Of a stretch of DNA of 51,025 nucleotides, positions 34,845 to 45,900 are shown piece after piece. The notes beneath the pieces were generated by a model. That model was not told the origin of the DNA. It worked only from the letters and a program-made list of their open reading frames with translations, and ran no database searches. How positions within the stretch are numbered: the first letter of the stretch is position 1; the number at the start of each line of letters is the position of its first letter. The DNA lies in contig JADIIU010000094.1 in assembly GCA_027603945.1 (NCBI GenBank), positions 1 to 51,025 on the forward strand, written 5' to 3'. The DNA comes from Terramyces sp. JEL0728. Lineage: Eukaryota; Chytridiomycota; Chytridiomycetes; Rhizophydiales; Terramycetaceae. Position numbers and translations under genes: made by a program.

Positions 34845-36127
34845 ATGAGGAGAAACAGAATCTTGAAATACCTGCTATTCTGTTCAATCCCACTGGTAAT
34901 TTTATACACCCTAAGATTCAAGCAGGAACCATGGGCAACACATGAATTATACACTGAACTAAAACAAGAGTTCCAACATGTAAAACAAAATATACTGAAA
35001 GAGCCGATACCCACATACAATGGAAATGGAATAGTAATGACCTTGACAGACAAATCAATCAATCTGACAATCCTTTATTTGAACCACTTGCAAAACCATT
35101 TGAAAACTGAACTGCCAATTCAAGTATTTTACAACCAGGATGAATTTACAAAATTTGATTTGTTGAATGTCGAGTATCAAGAATTCAAGACTGAAGGGTA
35201 TCTGTTTCAGAAAGGATCGAGCAGTATTAAGCCATTTTACTACAAGAATTTAGCAATATTGCAATCCAGGTTATTCTGCTGTAATATAGGTAATGGTATT
35301 GTTAATGAGGTATACGAAACTCATGTAGATTTGAAAATGTATTATTTCTGGATCAGGATAATTTAGTTTTGAGGAAACCAGACTTCATATTTGATTCCCC
35401 CGAGTTCAAGTCTACTGGAATGATAGGTTATTGTTGCTGATATAGGCAAGTCTGGTTCTAATATAGGTAAGACCTTTTACCAACGATAGGTACGGGCAAC
35501 AGTAATATTAGGTAGAATAAGATTAACGGTAGGTAAGAAGAAACTAAAAAGTTTGGAAAGATAATTTCATCAACAAGTGCTCAACTCCTTTATACAAAAT
35601 ACTGGATTTACCCTGCCATTTCGAATTTGAAAAGGAATCTGGACAATTCTTGGTAAACAAATCCATTCATTACCATTCACTAAGATTATCAACATATTTA
35701 ACGCAACATGACAGGTATCAACAAGACAAGAGGATGCTGTATGGAGACAAAGATACCTTTCACTTGTCAGCGGATACCTTGGGATTGAAATACCAAACAA
35801 TACCATCCGCTATAACCCAAGTCGGTGACTATAATAATGGAATGTGCGGATACGCAATGTTACAAAGATGGTTTGATGATCAACCGCTTTTCCTTCACAC
35901 TAATGGATTAAAAGGAAGAAAGAGTTGTGCGAAATTAGATTACTATTCTGTTCCTATATTTTATCTAGGAGGAATGGATTTTGATTATGGCGGCGAGAAA
36001 GGATGTAATAGGTATAAATTTGGTTCATTTCATTACAAGATCCAGGAAAAGTAATTTGTATTAACTTGGATGGCCCGAAATATTTAACCAAGATTTCTTT
36101 GATTCAATCCCTAAATCTAGCTGTTAG
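34845..36127 (+). CDS. MNN1/MNN2-like (GT71) Golgi mannosyltransferase with stacked introns
   Basis: Exons 34845-35269, 35329-35426, 35552-36050 and probably 36070-36127 give 359 aa (341 aa if the stop at 36054 is used). A short cytosolic basic N-terminus and one TM (ILKYLLFCSIPLVILYTL) make it a type II Golgi protein. After removal of a 59-nt block the frame reads KNLAILQSRFENVLFLDQDN (DxD-like catalytic motif). After a 125-nt block it reads PEFKSTGMIVWKDNFINK, matching the FKSTG..W.D pattern of alpha-mannosyltransferases; FEFEKESGQFLVNK, QVGDYNNGMCGYAM and FDYGGEKGC follow. Its job would be adding mannose to glycoproteins or cell-wall mannan. Both blocks consist of stacked mini-introns. Confidence 0.85.
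35270..35328 (+). other. array of three tandem mini-introns
   Basis: Units: gttattctgctgtaatatag (35270-35289), gtaatggtattgttaatgag (35290-35309), gtatacgaaactcatgtag (35310-35328). They abut exactly with no exon between. Removal of all 59 nt restores LQSR-FENVLFLD of the mannosyltransferase. Confidence 0.8.
35427..35551 (+). other. array of six tandem mini-introns
   Basis: Units at 35427-35445 (19 nt), 35446-35466 (21, GC-AG), 35467-35489 (23), 35490-35511 (22), 35512-35532 (21) and 35533-35551 (19). Each begins GT (one GC), ends AG and has a branch-like tgat, taat, caac or taac. They tile the 125 nt with no remainder, and removal of the whole restores FKSTGMIVWKDNF in frame. Confidence 0.8.
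36051..36069 (+). other. third candidate GT-GG intron (mannosyltransferase 3' end)
   Basis: gtaatttgtattaacttgg. Splicing it replaces the stop at 36052-36054 by a protein-like tail KWPEIFNQDFFDSIPKSSC ending at 36127. The end acttgg is the same as in the biotin-gene intron. No homology test is possible from here. Confidence 0.4.
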
Positions 36128-36249
36128 TACTACTAATAATATTTTCTTTTTCTATTGTATCTTGAGTGACTGACTAGTATCTTGAGAAAGAATCCAAGCG
36201 ATATTCTAAAAGTGTCCAGGAGCTGGACAAGTTTTTCACCAGAAATCTA

Positions 36250-39200
36250 ATGAAGAGGAAATTCCAAGAAGATGTGCTGCTAAATTTGTACAACAAAATA
36301 GATCCTAAAAACCAGTATCCACTCCAACCGCTAGACTTGGATATCAATTCAAGCACCGCCTTTGCAAATTTACAAAACCATTTAATTGTAAATGGCACAA
36401 CCGCATTTCTCTTTCATCAATTTTGTCGGTTGCGAGACTATTCGCATTTAAAAGAGTTTTGCGAGACTGTATCCCTTGTTTCCTTTGGTAAGAGTGCCTA
36501 ATTTAGATGAATTACTTTTGGAAAAGGTATATTCTCCAACCAAAAACGTAAAGGTTTCTAAAGAGGAAATTTTGGTAGATTTGGATGACCAGAGCCCTTT
36601 ATTTGATATGGAAAAGAGCGAGCCGATTGATCTTACCGTTGATCAATTAAAGAGTATTCAAGATGAGTCTAGTATGGTGCAATCGCAACTAGACTCTCAA
36701 ACTGAGTTACCACTAGATTCCATTCACGTCCAAGAAGAGTCTCAGTTAGAGGAAATCAAAGCTGGCCAAGATTTAGAACTAATTACTCAAGAACAATCCG
36801 AATGGGTTCAAGAAAATCGATGGGATACCGAATCTGTCATTTTTGAAAGTACTCCCAGTGATTTCAAAGCAGTTGATGATTTGTACTTTGCAATCAAGAA
36901 TCAACTAAAATCATATTCACTGGAATTAAGACAAGAGCAGTCTAGAAATAGCGAAAAAGAAATTACTATACACAAGTTGCGAGAATCAATCAAGAAATTG
37001 GATAGCGACTTGTGCAGTATGAAACAGGCAAATCAATTCGATATTCAAAAGTTGAAGCTTCAACTTGAAGAATTACAAGGTGAACTATTGGTGGAGGAAA
37101 TGGCAAATGAATTGTTGAGCAATACCCTTGTTAGTTCAGTAGTATTTGAATGCAACTCGCGCATCGCATCTTTAGGACCAGCGTTAAAAGAAATAGAATA
37201 CTTGAAAACCTTGGAATTAAAACTGACCGGTCAAATAAATGAATTACAAAGCAGAGTAACAAGTAATGAAGATCTGGAAAACGAATATCTAAAATTGAAA
37301 AGCCAATTGGAAACTGAAATATCTAAAAACAGTGCATTGCAGAAACACGAAATACAGCAGAGTGAATTGCATGAATTGTTACAGCAAAAGAATTTAGAGA
37401 TTCAAGTATTGGAAAAAGTGATTAGTGATTTGGAGACAAAGAATGCTGAAAAACAAAAAGAGTTTTATGCGCTCAATGAATCAAATACTACTTTTTCAGC
37501 TCGAGCTATCCAATTGTCTGGCGAGTTGGAATCAATAAGGCTTGAAATACACTCGCTTCAAAACGAAAAAGAAAAGAATGAACTGCAGGTTGAAGGAATG
37601 CAGAAAGAAATTTACAATTATGAATCAAACAAAGCGCTTTTGGAGCAACACCTCGAAGAATTGGAGGCTCGTTGCGAATCACTACAGTCTGAAAGTAATG
37701 GATCGCAGTTGAAGTTGACCCAGAGTGAACTGGATATAAATTTAAAAGTTGATGAAGTAAATAGTATCAAGGAGCAATTGGATACTAGCTTGGCAATGAT
37801 CACTGAATATGAGCAAGAAATCGTTTTGAAAAACCAACATATCGAAAAGCTGAATGAATCTGCACGTCAATTAGAATCCAGCAAAAATTCATCAAAATCT
37901 GACTTGGATCAACTGATGAATGAAAAAGCAGACATTGCCAGACAGTTACAGGATTTGCAATCCCAATTTACCAAAGAGCAGATTGCAAGCCGCGAAACTG
38001 CCAAACAGCTTGAAGATAGATTGTTAGAGGTCAGCCAGCTGCAATCAGAAAATGAACAGTTTAAGCAAACCATATCTGGCTTGGATGATGCAATGAAATC
38101 AACTGAACAACAAGCAGCAAATGCAAAAGAAGAGCAAAGGCAACAATTGAATTCCTTGATTTTGGTAAAAGACGGACTAGAAAAAAAAGTGATAATGCAA
38201 AGTGCGGAAAACGAGCAATTGGCGAGCGCTGCTTCAATTTTAGAGTCTGAATTGGAAACTGTGAATTTGCAACTTGTGAATGCAGCAAATGAAAAGGAGG
38301 AAATAAGCTCGGCAATTAATCAATTGAAGCAAGAGTTGGAACAAGCAAATGATATCAAAGAAAAGTACAAACAATTGATGAAAGAATTTGATGCTAACGT
38401 TATTAAATACCAGGACCTTGAAGACAATCACCAGTCGCTACTTGGATTCAAAGTCAAGTACGAATCATTGGCATCCGAGTTTGCTTCTTTGCAGGAAAAG
38501 AATTCAGAATTGGAAAAACTAGGCTCTTTCAAGCAAAAGTATGATGATTTGAATGTACAATATCAAGAGGCATCGAGCCAGCTGGAATTACTGAGTGGAT
38601 TTCAACAAAAATATGATGATTTGAAAATTGAATATGCCAGCAGCATAGAAACGAATGCCCTTTTGCAAAAAGAAATGGAATCAACAGTTGATCCTCAAAA
38701 AAATTATGACGATTTGGCAAGCAAATGGAATGAACAAAATGAAATTAATGTGCAAAAAGAAAAAGAAATTGAAGAAGCCCGGGTGCTGTTACAAGATTTG
38801 AAATCACAGATAGACCAATTGACTGGCGAATGTTCTGCGCAAACAGATAAGTGTTCTGAATTGGAAAAAGAAACTAAAGTCAGAAAAGCTGAATTGGAAG
38901 AGTATGAAGCCAAACATTCTTCCCTTAGTGAAGAACGAAATCTGCTTTTGGAGAAATATGCTACTTTGGAAAAAGAACACTCCAGCCAACTGCTCTCGCT
39001 TCATGAATTACAAAGCCAGATTGAAACATTCAAGACTAATAACAAAGAATCGGAAAAGGAAAAGTGCAGGATTACTGCAGAGCTGCAATCAAAGCTTGAG
39101 CTTGTTGCTCAACTTGAACAAACTTCAAATGCTCCCGAACTTGAAGAGAAACTAAAACAATTGAGCTCTGAAATTAGAGGTTTGAGTGATCGCAACATTA

Positions 39201-41010
39201 CCCTCCAATCTGAAAAGTCAAACCTAGAATACGAAAGTTCACTCAAAGATTCAGAAATTATCCAATTAAAGAATGAAAAGTCGCAACTGAATAGTTCGAT
39301 TAGTGAAAAGGATGAATTGTCTCTGAAAAACAACGAGCTGGTCGCCAACCACCAATCCCTTAAAGAATCTATTGACTATTTAGAAAAGGAAAAGCTAAAG
39401 TATATGGAAACAATCAAGTTTATTGAGCAGGAACAGAACAGTACCAATGATCTTTTGGAAAAGGAAATGCAAAAGAGTGCCGATTATGAATCTAAATTGG
39501 AATCCTTGCATTCCCAAATCGAACAAATGAAGGAGCAAATAAATAACGTTGAATCGCTCGAGAAACAATTGAATGCTATGAAAGAAACTGGGGAATTGCT
39601 AAAGCAAACAGTCCATGACACGGAAAGTAAAATTGCTGAACTTGAAAGACAAGTTGAATCAAAGCAAGATTTGGAATCGACTGTTTCAAAGTTGAATATC
39701 GAAATTGATGTATTAAAATCAACTGACGAGTCGTACAAAAAAGATATCAATAAACTTCAAGGCCAGCTACAACAATTCCAGCAAGAATACACCAAAGTGG
39801 CAGGGCAGAACAAAGCGTTGCAAAATGAAAAAGAAAAGGCAGACACACAGGTGACTCTGCAATCAAGCGAATTGGATATGCTAAAGTCCCAAAAAGAAGA
39901 ACTGGAGAAAAATAATGCGAAATATGCAGCAATAGTCCAAGAGTACACGAAACAGCATGAAAAACTCCAAGAATCCTCAAAAACACTAAAGCAATTGGAA
40001 GCTCTTAAAATTCAAAATCTTGAATTAGCGAAAACAGTGCAATCCCAGAGAAATGTGATTACAAATATCAATGCCGAGCTGTCTCAAGTAAAGCTTGCCA
40101 GCCAAAAAGCTGCCAAGAGAAAAGTACAGCCAAAGATGGTGGCTATACCCGAGCTTGGTAATCGTATAATAACACAAGATACTCCAAAAAAGAATGATGA
40201 AAATGCTGAGCAGAGCGCAGACAGTCAAGAAAAGAAAAAGAAACCGAAAAGAAGGAGAGAGTCGATTTTACTAGATGCCAACAATGAACAACAAGACGAA
40301 GAGGAAGAAGAATCCACTCCAATGAAACGAAAGTCTGCCGAGCCAGAAGAAACTCCCGAGTCTCAAAGAAAGACAAGAAGCAGAAGCAGAGGCAATGTGT
40401 ACATTCTACTGTCCGGGTTCAAAGAAAATACTCAATTTAACGGCAAATTGCGCCAAGTAAGTCTTTTTTAACAAGAAACTTGTTGAATGCGCTGAGAGCT
40501 TGACTGGAGTAGAAATCATCAAGGAAACTGAAGGCAAAGCAATATTCGATAGACGCACAAGTACCATATTTCTAACAAGCCCATGTTATATGCCCTCCAA
40601 ACACTCGCACATTGAAGATTTTGGCGGCATCTCTATCTGGTGCTTGGATTATCAACGATCCAGAATGGTTAATTACCTCAAATTCAAGGAACAAATTGAT
40701 GGATGAGAGTGCGTACGGATTTAAATCCTCCAGTAACCCTTTACACGAAAAGAAGATTTTCAAATCCAAATCTTTCAACGATTTGGTTGCCGAGAATAAA
40801 GGTACTGCATATGCACAGTACCCCAAATTCCTGGATGTCTTATTACGTAAAGTATCCGGTGGACAGTTTGTCGATGATGCTGACGAGGCTGATTTCGTTA
40901 TGGTTGCCGACAATGATTCTACGTAATATTATACTAACTGTAGTAGCTATAAAACAGCACAGCGGCTATCCTGGGCTGACTTGATTGATTTAATTCCAAT
41001 GGGCAGCTAA
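36250..41010 (+). CDS. long coiled-coil protein with C-terminal BRCT region
   Basis: Exons 36250-36487, 36507-40456, 40476-40560, 40580-40922 and 40944-41010 give 1560 aa from the ATG at 36250. About residues 200-1290 are nearly unbroken heptad coiled coil (Glu/Gln/Lys/Leu rich). A basic, Ser/Glu-rich linker (KKKKPKRRRES; RKTRSRSRG) is probably a nuclear signal. The C-terminus is a BRCT domain: VYILLSGFKENTQFNGKL, DRRTTHVICPPNTRTLKILA, ASLSGAWIINDPEWL, with a possible second one after it. The BRCT joins need three canonical mini-introns. BRCT domains bind phosphopeptides in DNA repair or mitosis. The frame is open upstream to 36178 without an ATG, so a first exon may be missing. Confidence 0.82.
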
Positions 41011-41117
41011 TATAATTTCTTTTTCACGTTAATGTTGCGCTGAGTGCAGCTGCTCCATGGTTCACACATGAATTCCATATCTAAGGTATAACCGATACTA
41101 TTGAATTTATTAATACG

Positions 41118-41515
41118 CTATTCTTGCTCGCCTCCTTTCTCAGCTTCAATCTCTTTTTTGCTACGTCTCTTCCTCTTTGGTTTCTCTGATTCTTCATTGG
41201 GATCAGGTAAATTCTTTACCAAATCCAACAGGAAATCAAATTTAGGTTCCTTTTGTACTGCAGTTTTACTAAATTAAAATAAATTGTACACATGAGCTAC
41301 GGTCATCTTTTTAGCTTCCCTTTGGCTAGTTTCCACCAGGGTTTGTTTAACGAGAGCTTCAAGGAATGATTCCAGGGCTTTTGCAATCAAGACTGGGGTT
41401 ACTTGGGATACTTTTCCTACATCTTCGTCCAGTCGCATTATACGTTTTATACGGGCCTACAATAAGTAGAAACTACTGCTGGGAACTTTGTCTTGATCTT
41501 TTTGGGTTGAGGCAT
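41118..41515 (-). CDS. negative cofactor 2 alpha subunit (DRAP1/Bur6)
   Basis: Exons (minus) 41515-41477, 41456-41290 and 41268-41118 give 118 aa; introns are 20 and 21 nt. The histone fold reads KTKFPA-ARIKRIMRLDEDVG, KVSQVTPVLIAKALESFLEA and LVKQTLVETSQREAKKMTVA, then HVKTAVQKEPKFDFLLDLV, matching NC2-alpha. With NC2-beta (Dr1) it binds TBP on DNA and represses or tunes RNA polymerase II transcription. The basic tail KPKRKRRSKKE is a likely nuclear signal. The gene is too fragmented to show as a long ORF, and was recovered by splicing. Confidence 0.9.
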
Positions 41516-41598
41516 ATGGGTTTGCAGCGATTTCCTCTTTTTATAGATGCTCTTCAGCCACCATTGTGGCTGGTACTTTGAATTCAAGTGAAAACCAA

Positions 41599-42639
41599 CT
41601 AATTATCGTTGTATATTACTTTTTTGGTTCGCTTAATGAATTTTGTCAATAAATACTCTAGATCGTGCAGACACATTGCTAGAATTATCGAGTCGTAAAA
41701 CTCTACAACACGTGCAAGCGTTGATCTAATAAGTATGTACTCTGGATGGCGATTAGGTCCAGCGGTTTTGTTTAGCCAAAACAGCAAGATGGAAGATGAT
41801 TGATCAAGGAAGAGCAGCAGATTGTTTCGATACTGGCCGCTTGACTAGGTTAGTAATCGGTTGCCTTTTTGAATATCGTTACTTTGAATCGCGGGTCTTC
41901 ATTATTTAGATATCGAAGCTTTTTGCTCTTTGCATTAAATCGATATTACCAGAAACGCGCGACAATTGTCTTGTTCAGCCATAAAATCTTGCATTCCTTG
42001 TTTGAACATATTGATATTCGTTATATATGGATCGTTTTGCTGAATTGATTTCAATTTTGACAATGGCTTTTGTAGTTGTTGCATTGCTTCCTCTTTTACT
42101 TCAAAGTCGGGAATCCTAATGGGCTGGCTCCAAACATCTGCCGGTACATACAATCCTGGTTCAATAAATGCTCCGTGTCTGATTGATAGAGCAAGCCTAT
42201 GCAATTTCTCTATAGGCGCTATTAGTTGGTCCTGAGAATAGCTGTCGGGAAGAGAATCAATTCGCAGTATATTAACCAAGCTCTGGTTGTAATCTACAAA
42301 GTGGTGAGTTCCTTTTAAAGCTAGCGAAGTGCTTTGCTTCCCATAGCAAACTTTGTCTTCAGATTCCAGCTGCGGCCAGAGGATTGAAACCCGGGAGATA
42401 TACTTGTCTCTTTTTGATTGAATGAGTTTTCTCTTCCGCTCAATTTCCAGCGTCAGCGTTCTCTTCCTGGACTGTTTGTTGTAATAAAATAACACTTGTG
42501 TGAGAGTATCGACCACACTGTTGTAAGAATTAACGGCAGTTTTCAAGTCATTTTGAACATCGGCATTTAACCCTTTGTAACTTTCCTCAAGCGCTCGCTC
42601 CAATGCCTCTTTTATTTCCACTGGGTTGTTTAAAAGCAT
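41599..42639 (-). CDS. unrecognised helical protein
   Basis: Exons (minus) 42639-41950, 41927-41865 and 41844-41599 give 332 aa; introns are 22 nt (41928-41949) and a 20-nt GC-AG intron (41845-41864) with a perfect tactaac. The protein is mostly helical and charged (ALERALEESYKGLNADVQND; ERKRKLIQSKRDKYISRV), with a C-terminal conserved-looking block QYRNNLLLFLDQSS then VVEFYDSIILAMCLHDLEYL. I recognise no family. A longer N-terminus is possible: an ATG at 42761 opens MPTIESLFAGAIRVSDKFNC.., very protein-like, but no canonical intron links it to this frame. Confidence 0.6.
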
Positions 42640-42875
42640 TTCGGATTGTAAAAAGTAGGCGTTGCCAAATTGACAACCAGCGTGAAATATCGGGCTGCAG
42701 CGCAATTGAACTTATCCGACACTCTAATAGCTCCCGCAAACAACGATTCAATAGTTGGCATGCTAGTTCTGAAATGGCTCAGATTGGCACTACTACCGGC
42801 AAGTAGAGAGAGAAATATTCCGGCCCTTATTCACGATTTCCGTTTTGCAAAATATTACAGGTAATGTCTAGAATT

Positions 42876-42956
42876 ATGTTGTCGCAGTCATCGAAAGTGG
42901 CGAAGTACATAAAAAAAATTGAAGAGAATATTACTTGTCTTTTTTCGGATGTCTAG
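42876..42956 (+). other. upstream ORF overlapping the eIF4G start
   Basis: An ATG at 42876 opens 26 codons (MLSQSSKVAKYIKKIEEN..) ending at 42956, past the eIF4G ATG at 42949 and in another frame. If the leader includes it, ribosomes using it could not start eIF4G directly. Confidence 0.5.
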
Positions 42957-45900
42957 TCAACCGAAGAAATCTTATTCAGCTGCAGCTACAAAGGATACGA
43001 AGGATAATTCAATCAAATTTGGATCCACAGCAACCCAGCCAGTTTCAGTGACTGTCTCAAAGCAATCGCAACAAAAACAATCTGTTCCAATTACAAATGG
43101 AAAACCACCAATAAAAAAGATGATTGATAGCAAATCTCCAGCAGTGACAATCAGCCCAGCCGTTGCTCCAATCAAGAGGTATTTTTGATCTTAAGTTAGT
43201 GCTTGGGGAACTGGAAAACCATTATTTGGAAGCACTAATACCACTAATCCAGATTTAAATATTTCAAGAACAGCATCTGCGCCTCCTGCAGTAAACTCGG
43301 TGCCTGTTCATTCGATTCAAGTGGAAAAGGCACAACCTCCATCCGTTGCGGGCAAAGTACCTGTTCCAGGGATCAACCCAGCCGTTCCTAACGTGGTTAA
43401 AGTAAACAAAGCGCCAGGCATTCCTGCAGCAGGAGCTGTGCCAGTAGCAGCAACTGCTCCAAATTCAGTTCCTGGACAGCCAGTGCCATATGCTCGTCCC
43501 CCAGTGAGAAATACTCCTCCATATCAACAGCAATACTATCCACAACAGGCATATTATCCGGGACAGCAGCAGTTTTATGGACAGTTCCCGGCTGGATACG
43601 TGCCTCAAGAATATTATCAGCCATACAATCCAAATTTCCCAGCTACACCTACACAAAACACCACCCCTGTGGTAGTTCCGGCAAAGAAAAGTGCGATTAA
43701 GATTGTTAACCCTCTTACAAAGAGCGAGATTGTTTTACCTCCAAAACCTGCAACCCCATCTTCTGCAGTGAAAACTACAACTGTTACCCCTTCTGCTGAA
43801 CCAGAATCTCCAGTCAAGAAACCTGCAGTTCCAGTGACTCCAACCCCTGAGGTTAAGCGAGGAATCGTCTTGAAGGATCCAAGCACTGGAAAGGTATTAA
43901 ATGTCAAGCAGACTACACCAGCCCCTGCAAAGATTGAAGAGCCTGTGCTTGAAGAACCAAAGGAGGAAATTGTTGTCAAAGAAGTTGTTGAGCTTGAAGT
44001 GACAGTAACAAAGGAAAAACAGATTGACTCGGAAGAGGAACTAAATGAAGTGACGGTAACAAAGGAAAAGCAGGCTGACCCAGTAGAAGAGGAATTAAAT
44101 GAAGATACCTTGGCGCCATCTTCCCCACTGGTTAATGAAAGACTTGCTCAAAGCCCAGAGCCGGTAGAAAAGGAGGAGCCAAAGCCTGAACTCGAAGAAG
44201 GAGAAATCGCTGAATCAAAACCTGAAAGAGTTTTTGCCAACCAAAATGCAGTTATAATTGCAGATAGCTCCATCGTACAATACCCAGAAGGAATTGCCAA
44301 CCCAAATATCAAAGAAGGAGAGCCATACAAGTATGATATCGACTGGATGTTGATCATTGGTAAATTGCAAGGTATTGCGCCGCCAGTGGGCACACCCGAA
44401 CACAAAGATATTTATATGCATGATAGACAGCAATCTACCAATAAAGGAGGTAGTGTATACATGTCTAGACAAAACTCTGGTTTTGAATCTAGCCGAGGTA
44501 GAGGAGACAGAAAGCGCGGTGGACAAAAAGGAGTGTCTATGTCCCGCCAAGCATCTTCGCAGCATAGAGGGCTACCAGGAAAGCGTGGACGTAGAGATAC
44601 CGAAAAGCCAGTTATTGCACCATTGGAAAAAGGCGAAAACGCCTGGGATATCAAGAAGGTTAGCCAGTTGCTTGATGAAGATGGCGCTACACTAAACAAA
44701 TTGAGAGGTATGTTGCAGTTTAATATCAGGTTTGTTGAACAAAATATCCAAAGACAACTATGACAGAATCCTTGGAAAAATGATGGATCATAAGATCTCT
44801 ACTGAAGAACTCTTGGAAGGGTTCATGAAAGTCATTTACGACAAGGCTGTTTTGGAGCCTGTGTTTTCTGCTTTATATGCCAAATTATGTTACGATATCA
44901 TTTTCAAAATGCCAGAAAAGGAAGCTTGGATGTCCCCTGATGGCTTGGTCGCAAACAACATTTTCAGAAAGAAATTGCTATTGAGGTGCCAGAGTGAATT
45001 TGAAAGTGAAACTAAATGGATTGACGACGAATCATTAGATCTTGAAGAACGATCTAAATTAAAGAGAAGATCTATTGGTAATATCCGATTTGTTTGTCAA
45101 TTGTTCTTGAACGGTCTCTTGTCGGAAAACATTATCCATCGATGTGTTGTGCAACTGCTGCGAAAAGAAGTGCCTGATGAAGAGGATGTGGAAAGTTTAC
45201 AATCTGTTCTCCTTACCTGCGGTAAAAGACTTGACAAGCCGGACAGAGCCCAGGTGTTGGATGGATACTTTAGCCGTATTGATGCGATTTCCAAGCCATT
45301 GGAAGAAGGCAGAAGCAGAAAATACTTTATGCTCATTGAAATGCTGGACTTGCGTAAAAACAACTGGGTTCAAGGTGTCGTCAAAGATGATAAGAAGAAA
45401 CCAGAAAAGAAAATATTGGACAGAAAATCAACTAATCCACGTGGCAAGAAAGATGACTTTAAGAGAGAAGACAGCAAATCCGGAAAGAAAATCTCTATTG
45501 AAAAACGCAAAGGCACAGATGACGGATGGACCTCGGTCAAAGAAAAGATTTCTACTACAGATAAGCCCACTCTTGCACCTGCAAGATCAGCGTGGGGCAA
45601 AAAGGACAAACCTACTGAAAAATCCACAAATGTCTTTGATGCACTACATAGCAATGATGCAACCCCTACTTTTGTAGATGAAGTTGTTTCGCCAGAAGCT
45701 GCCGAACCTGAACCTGTGGCACAAACGCCTGCATTGTCGGACAAGGAAACGCTTGAAAAGGCTTTCAAGGAGTACAAGGAGTCATTTGAATACTCTGAAC
45801 TCGTTGAAGATATCGCAGGGGTCACGGAAGAAGAAGTCCTCAACGCTTTGCCAGGAAAGATTATCCAATTCTTGTTGGACGATAACGGCAAATTTGTATT

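Noticed and set aside
40500..40706. Direct continuation of the BRCT frame without splicing
   Set aside because: The 19-nt intron 40561-40579 gives RRTTHVICPPNTRTLKILAA, the expected BRCT pattern; the unspliced frame does not.
42652..42864. Plus-strand open frame upstream of eIF4G
   Set aside because: No ATG near its beginning and antisense to the better minus-strand MPTIES frame; not supported as a gene.
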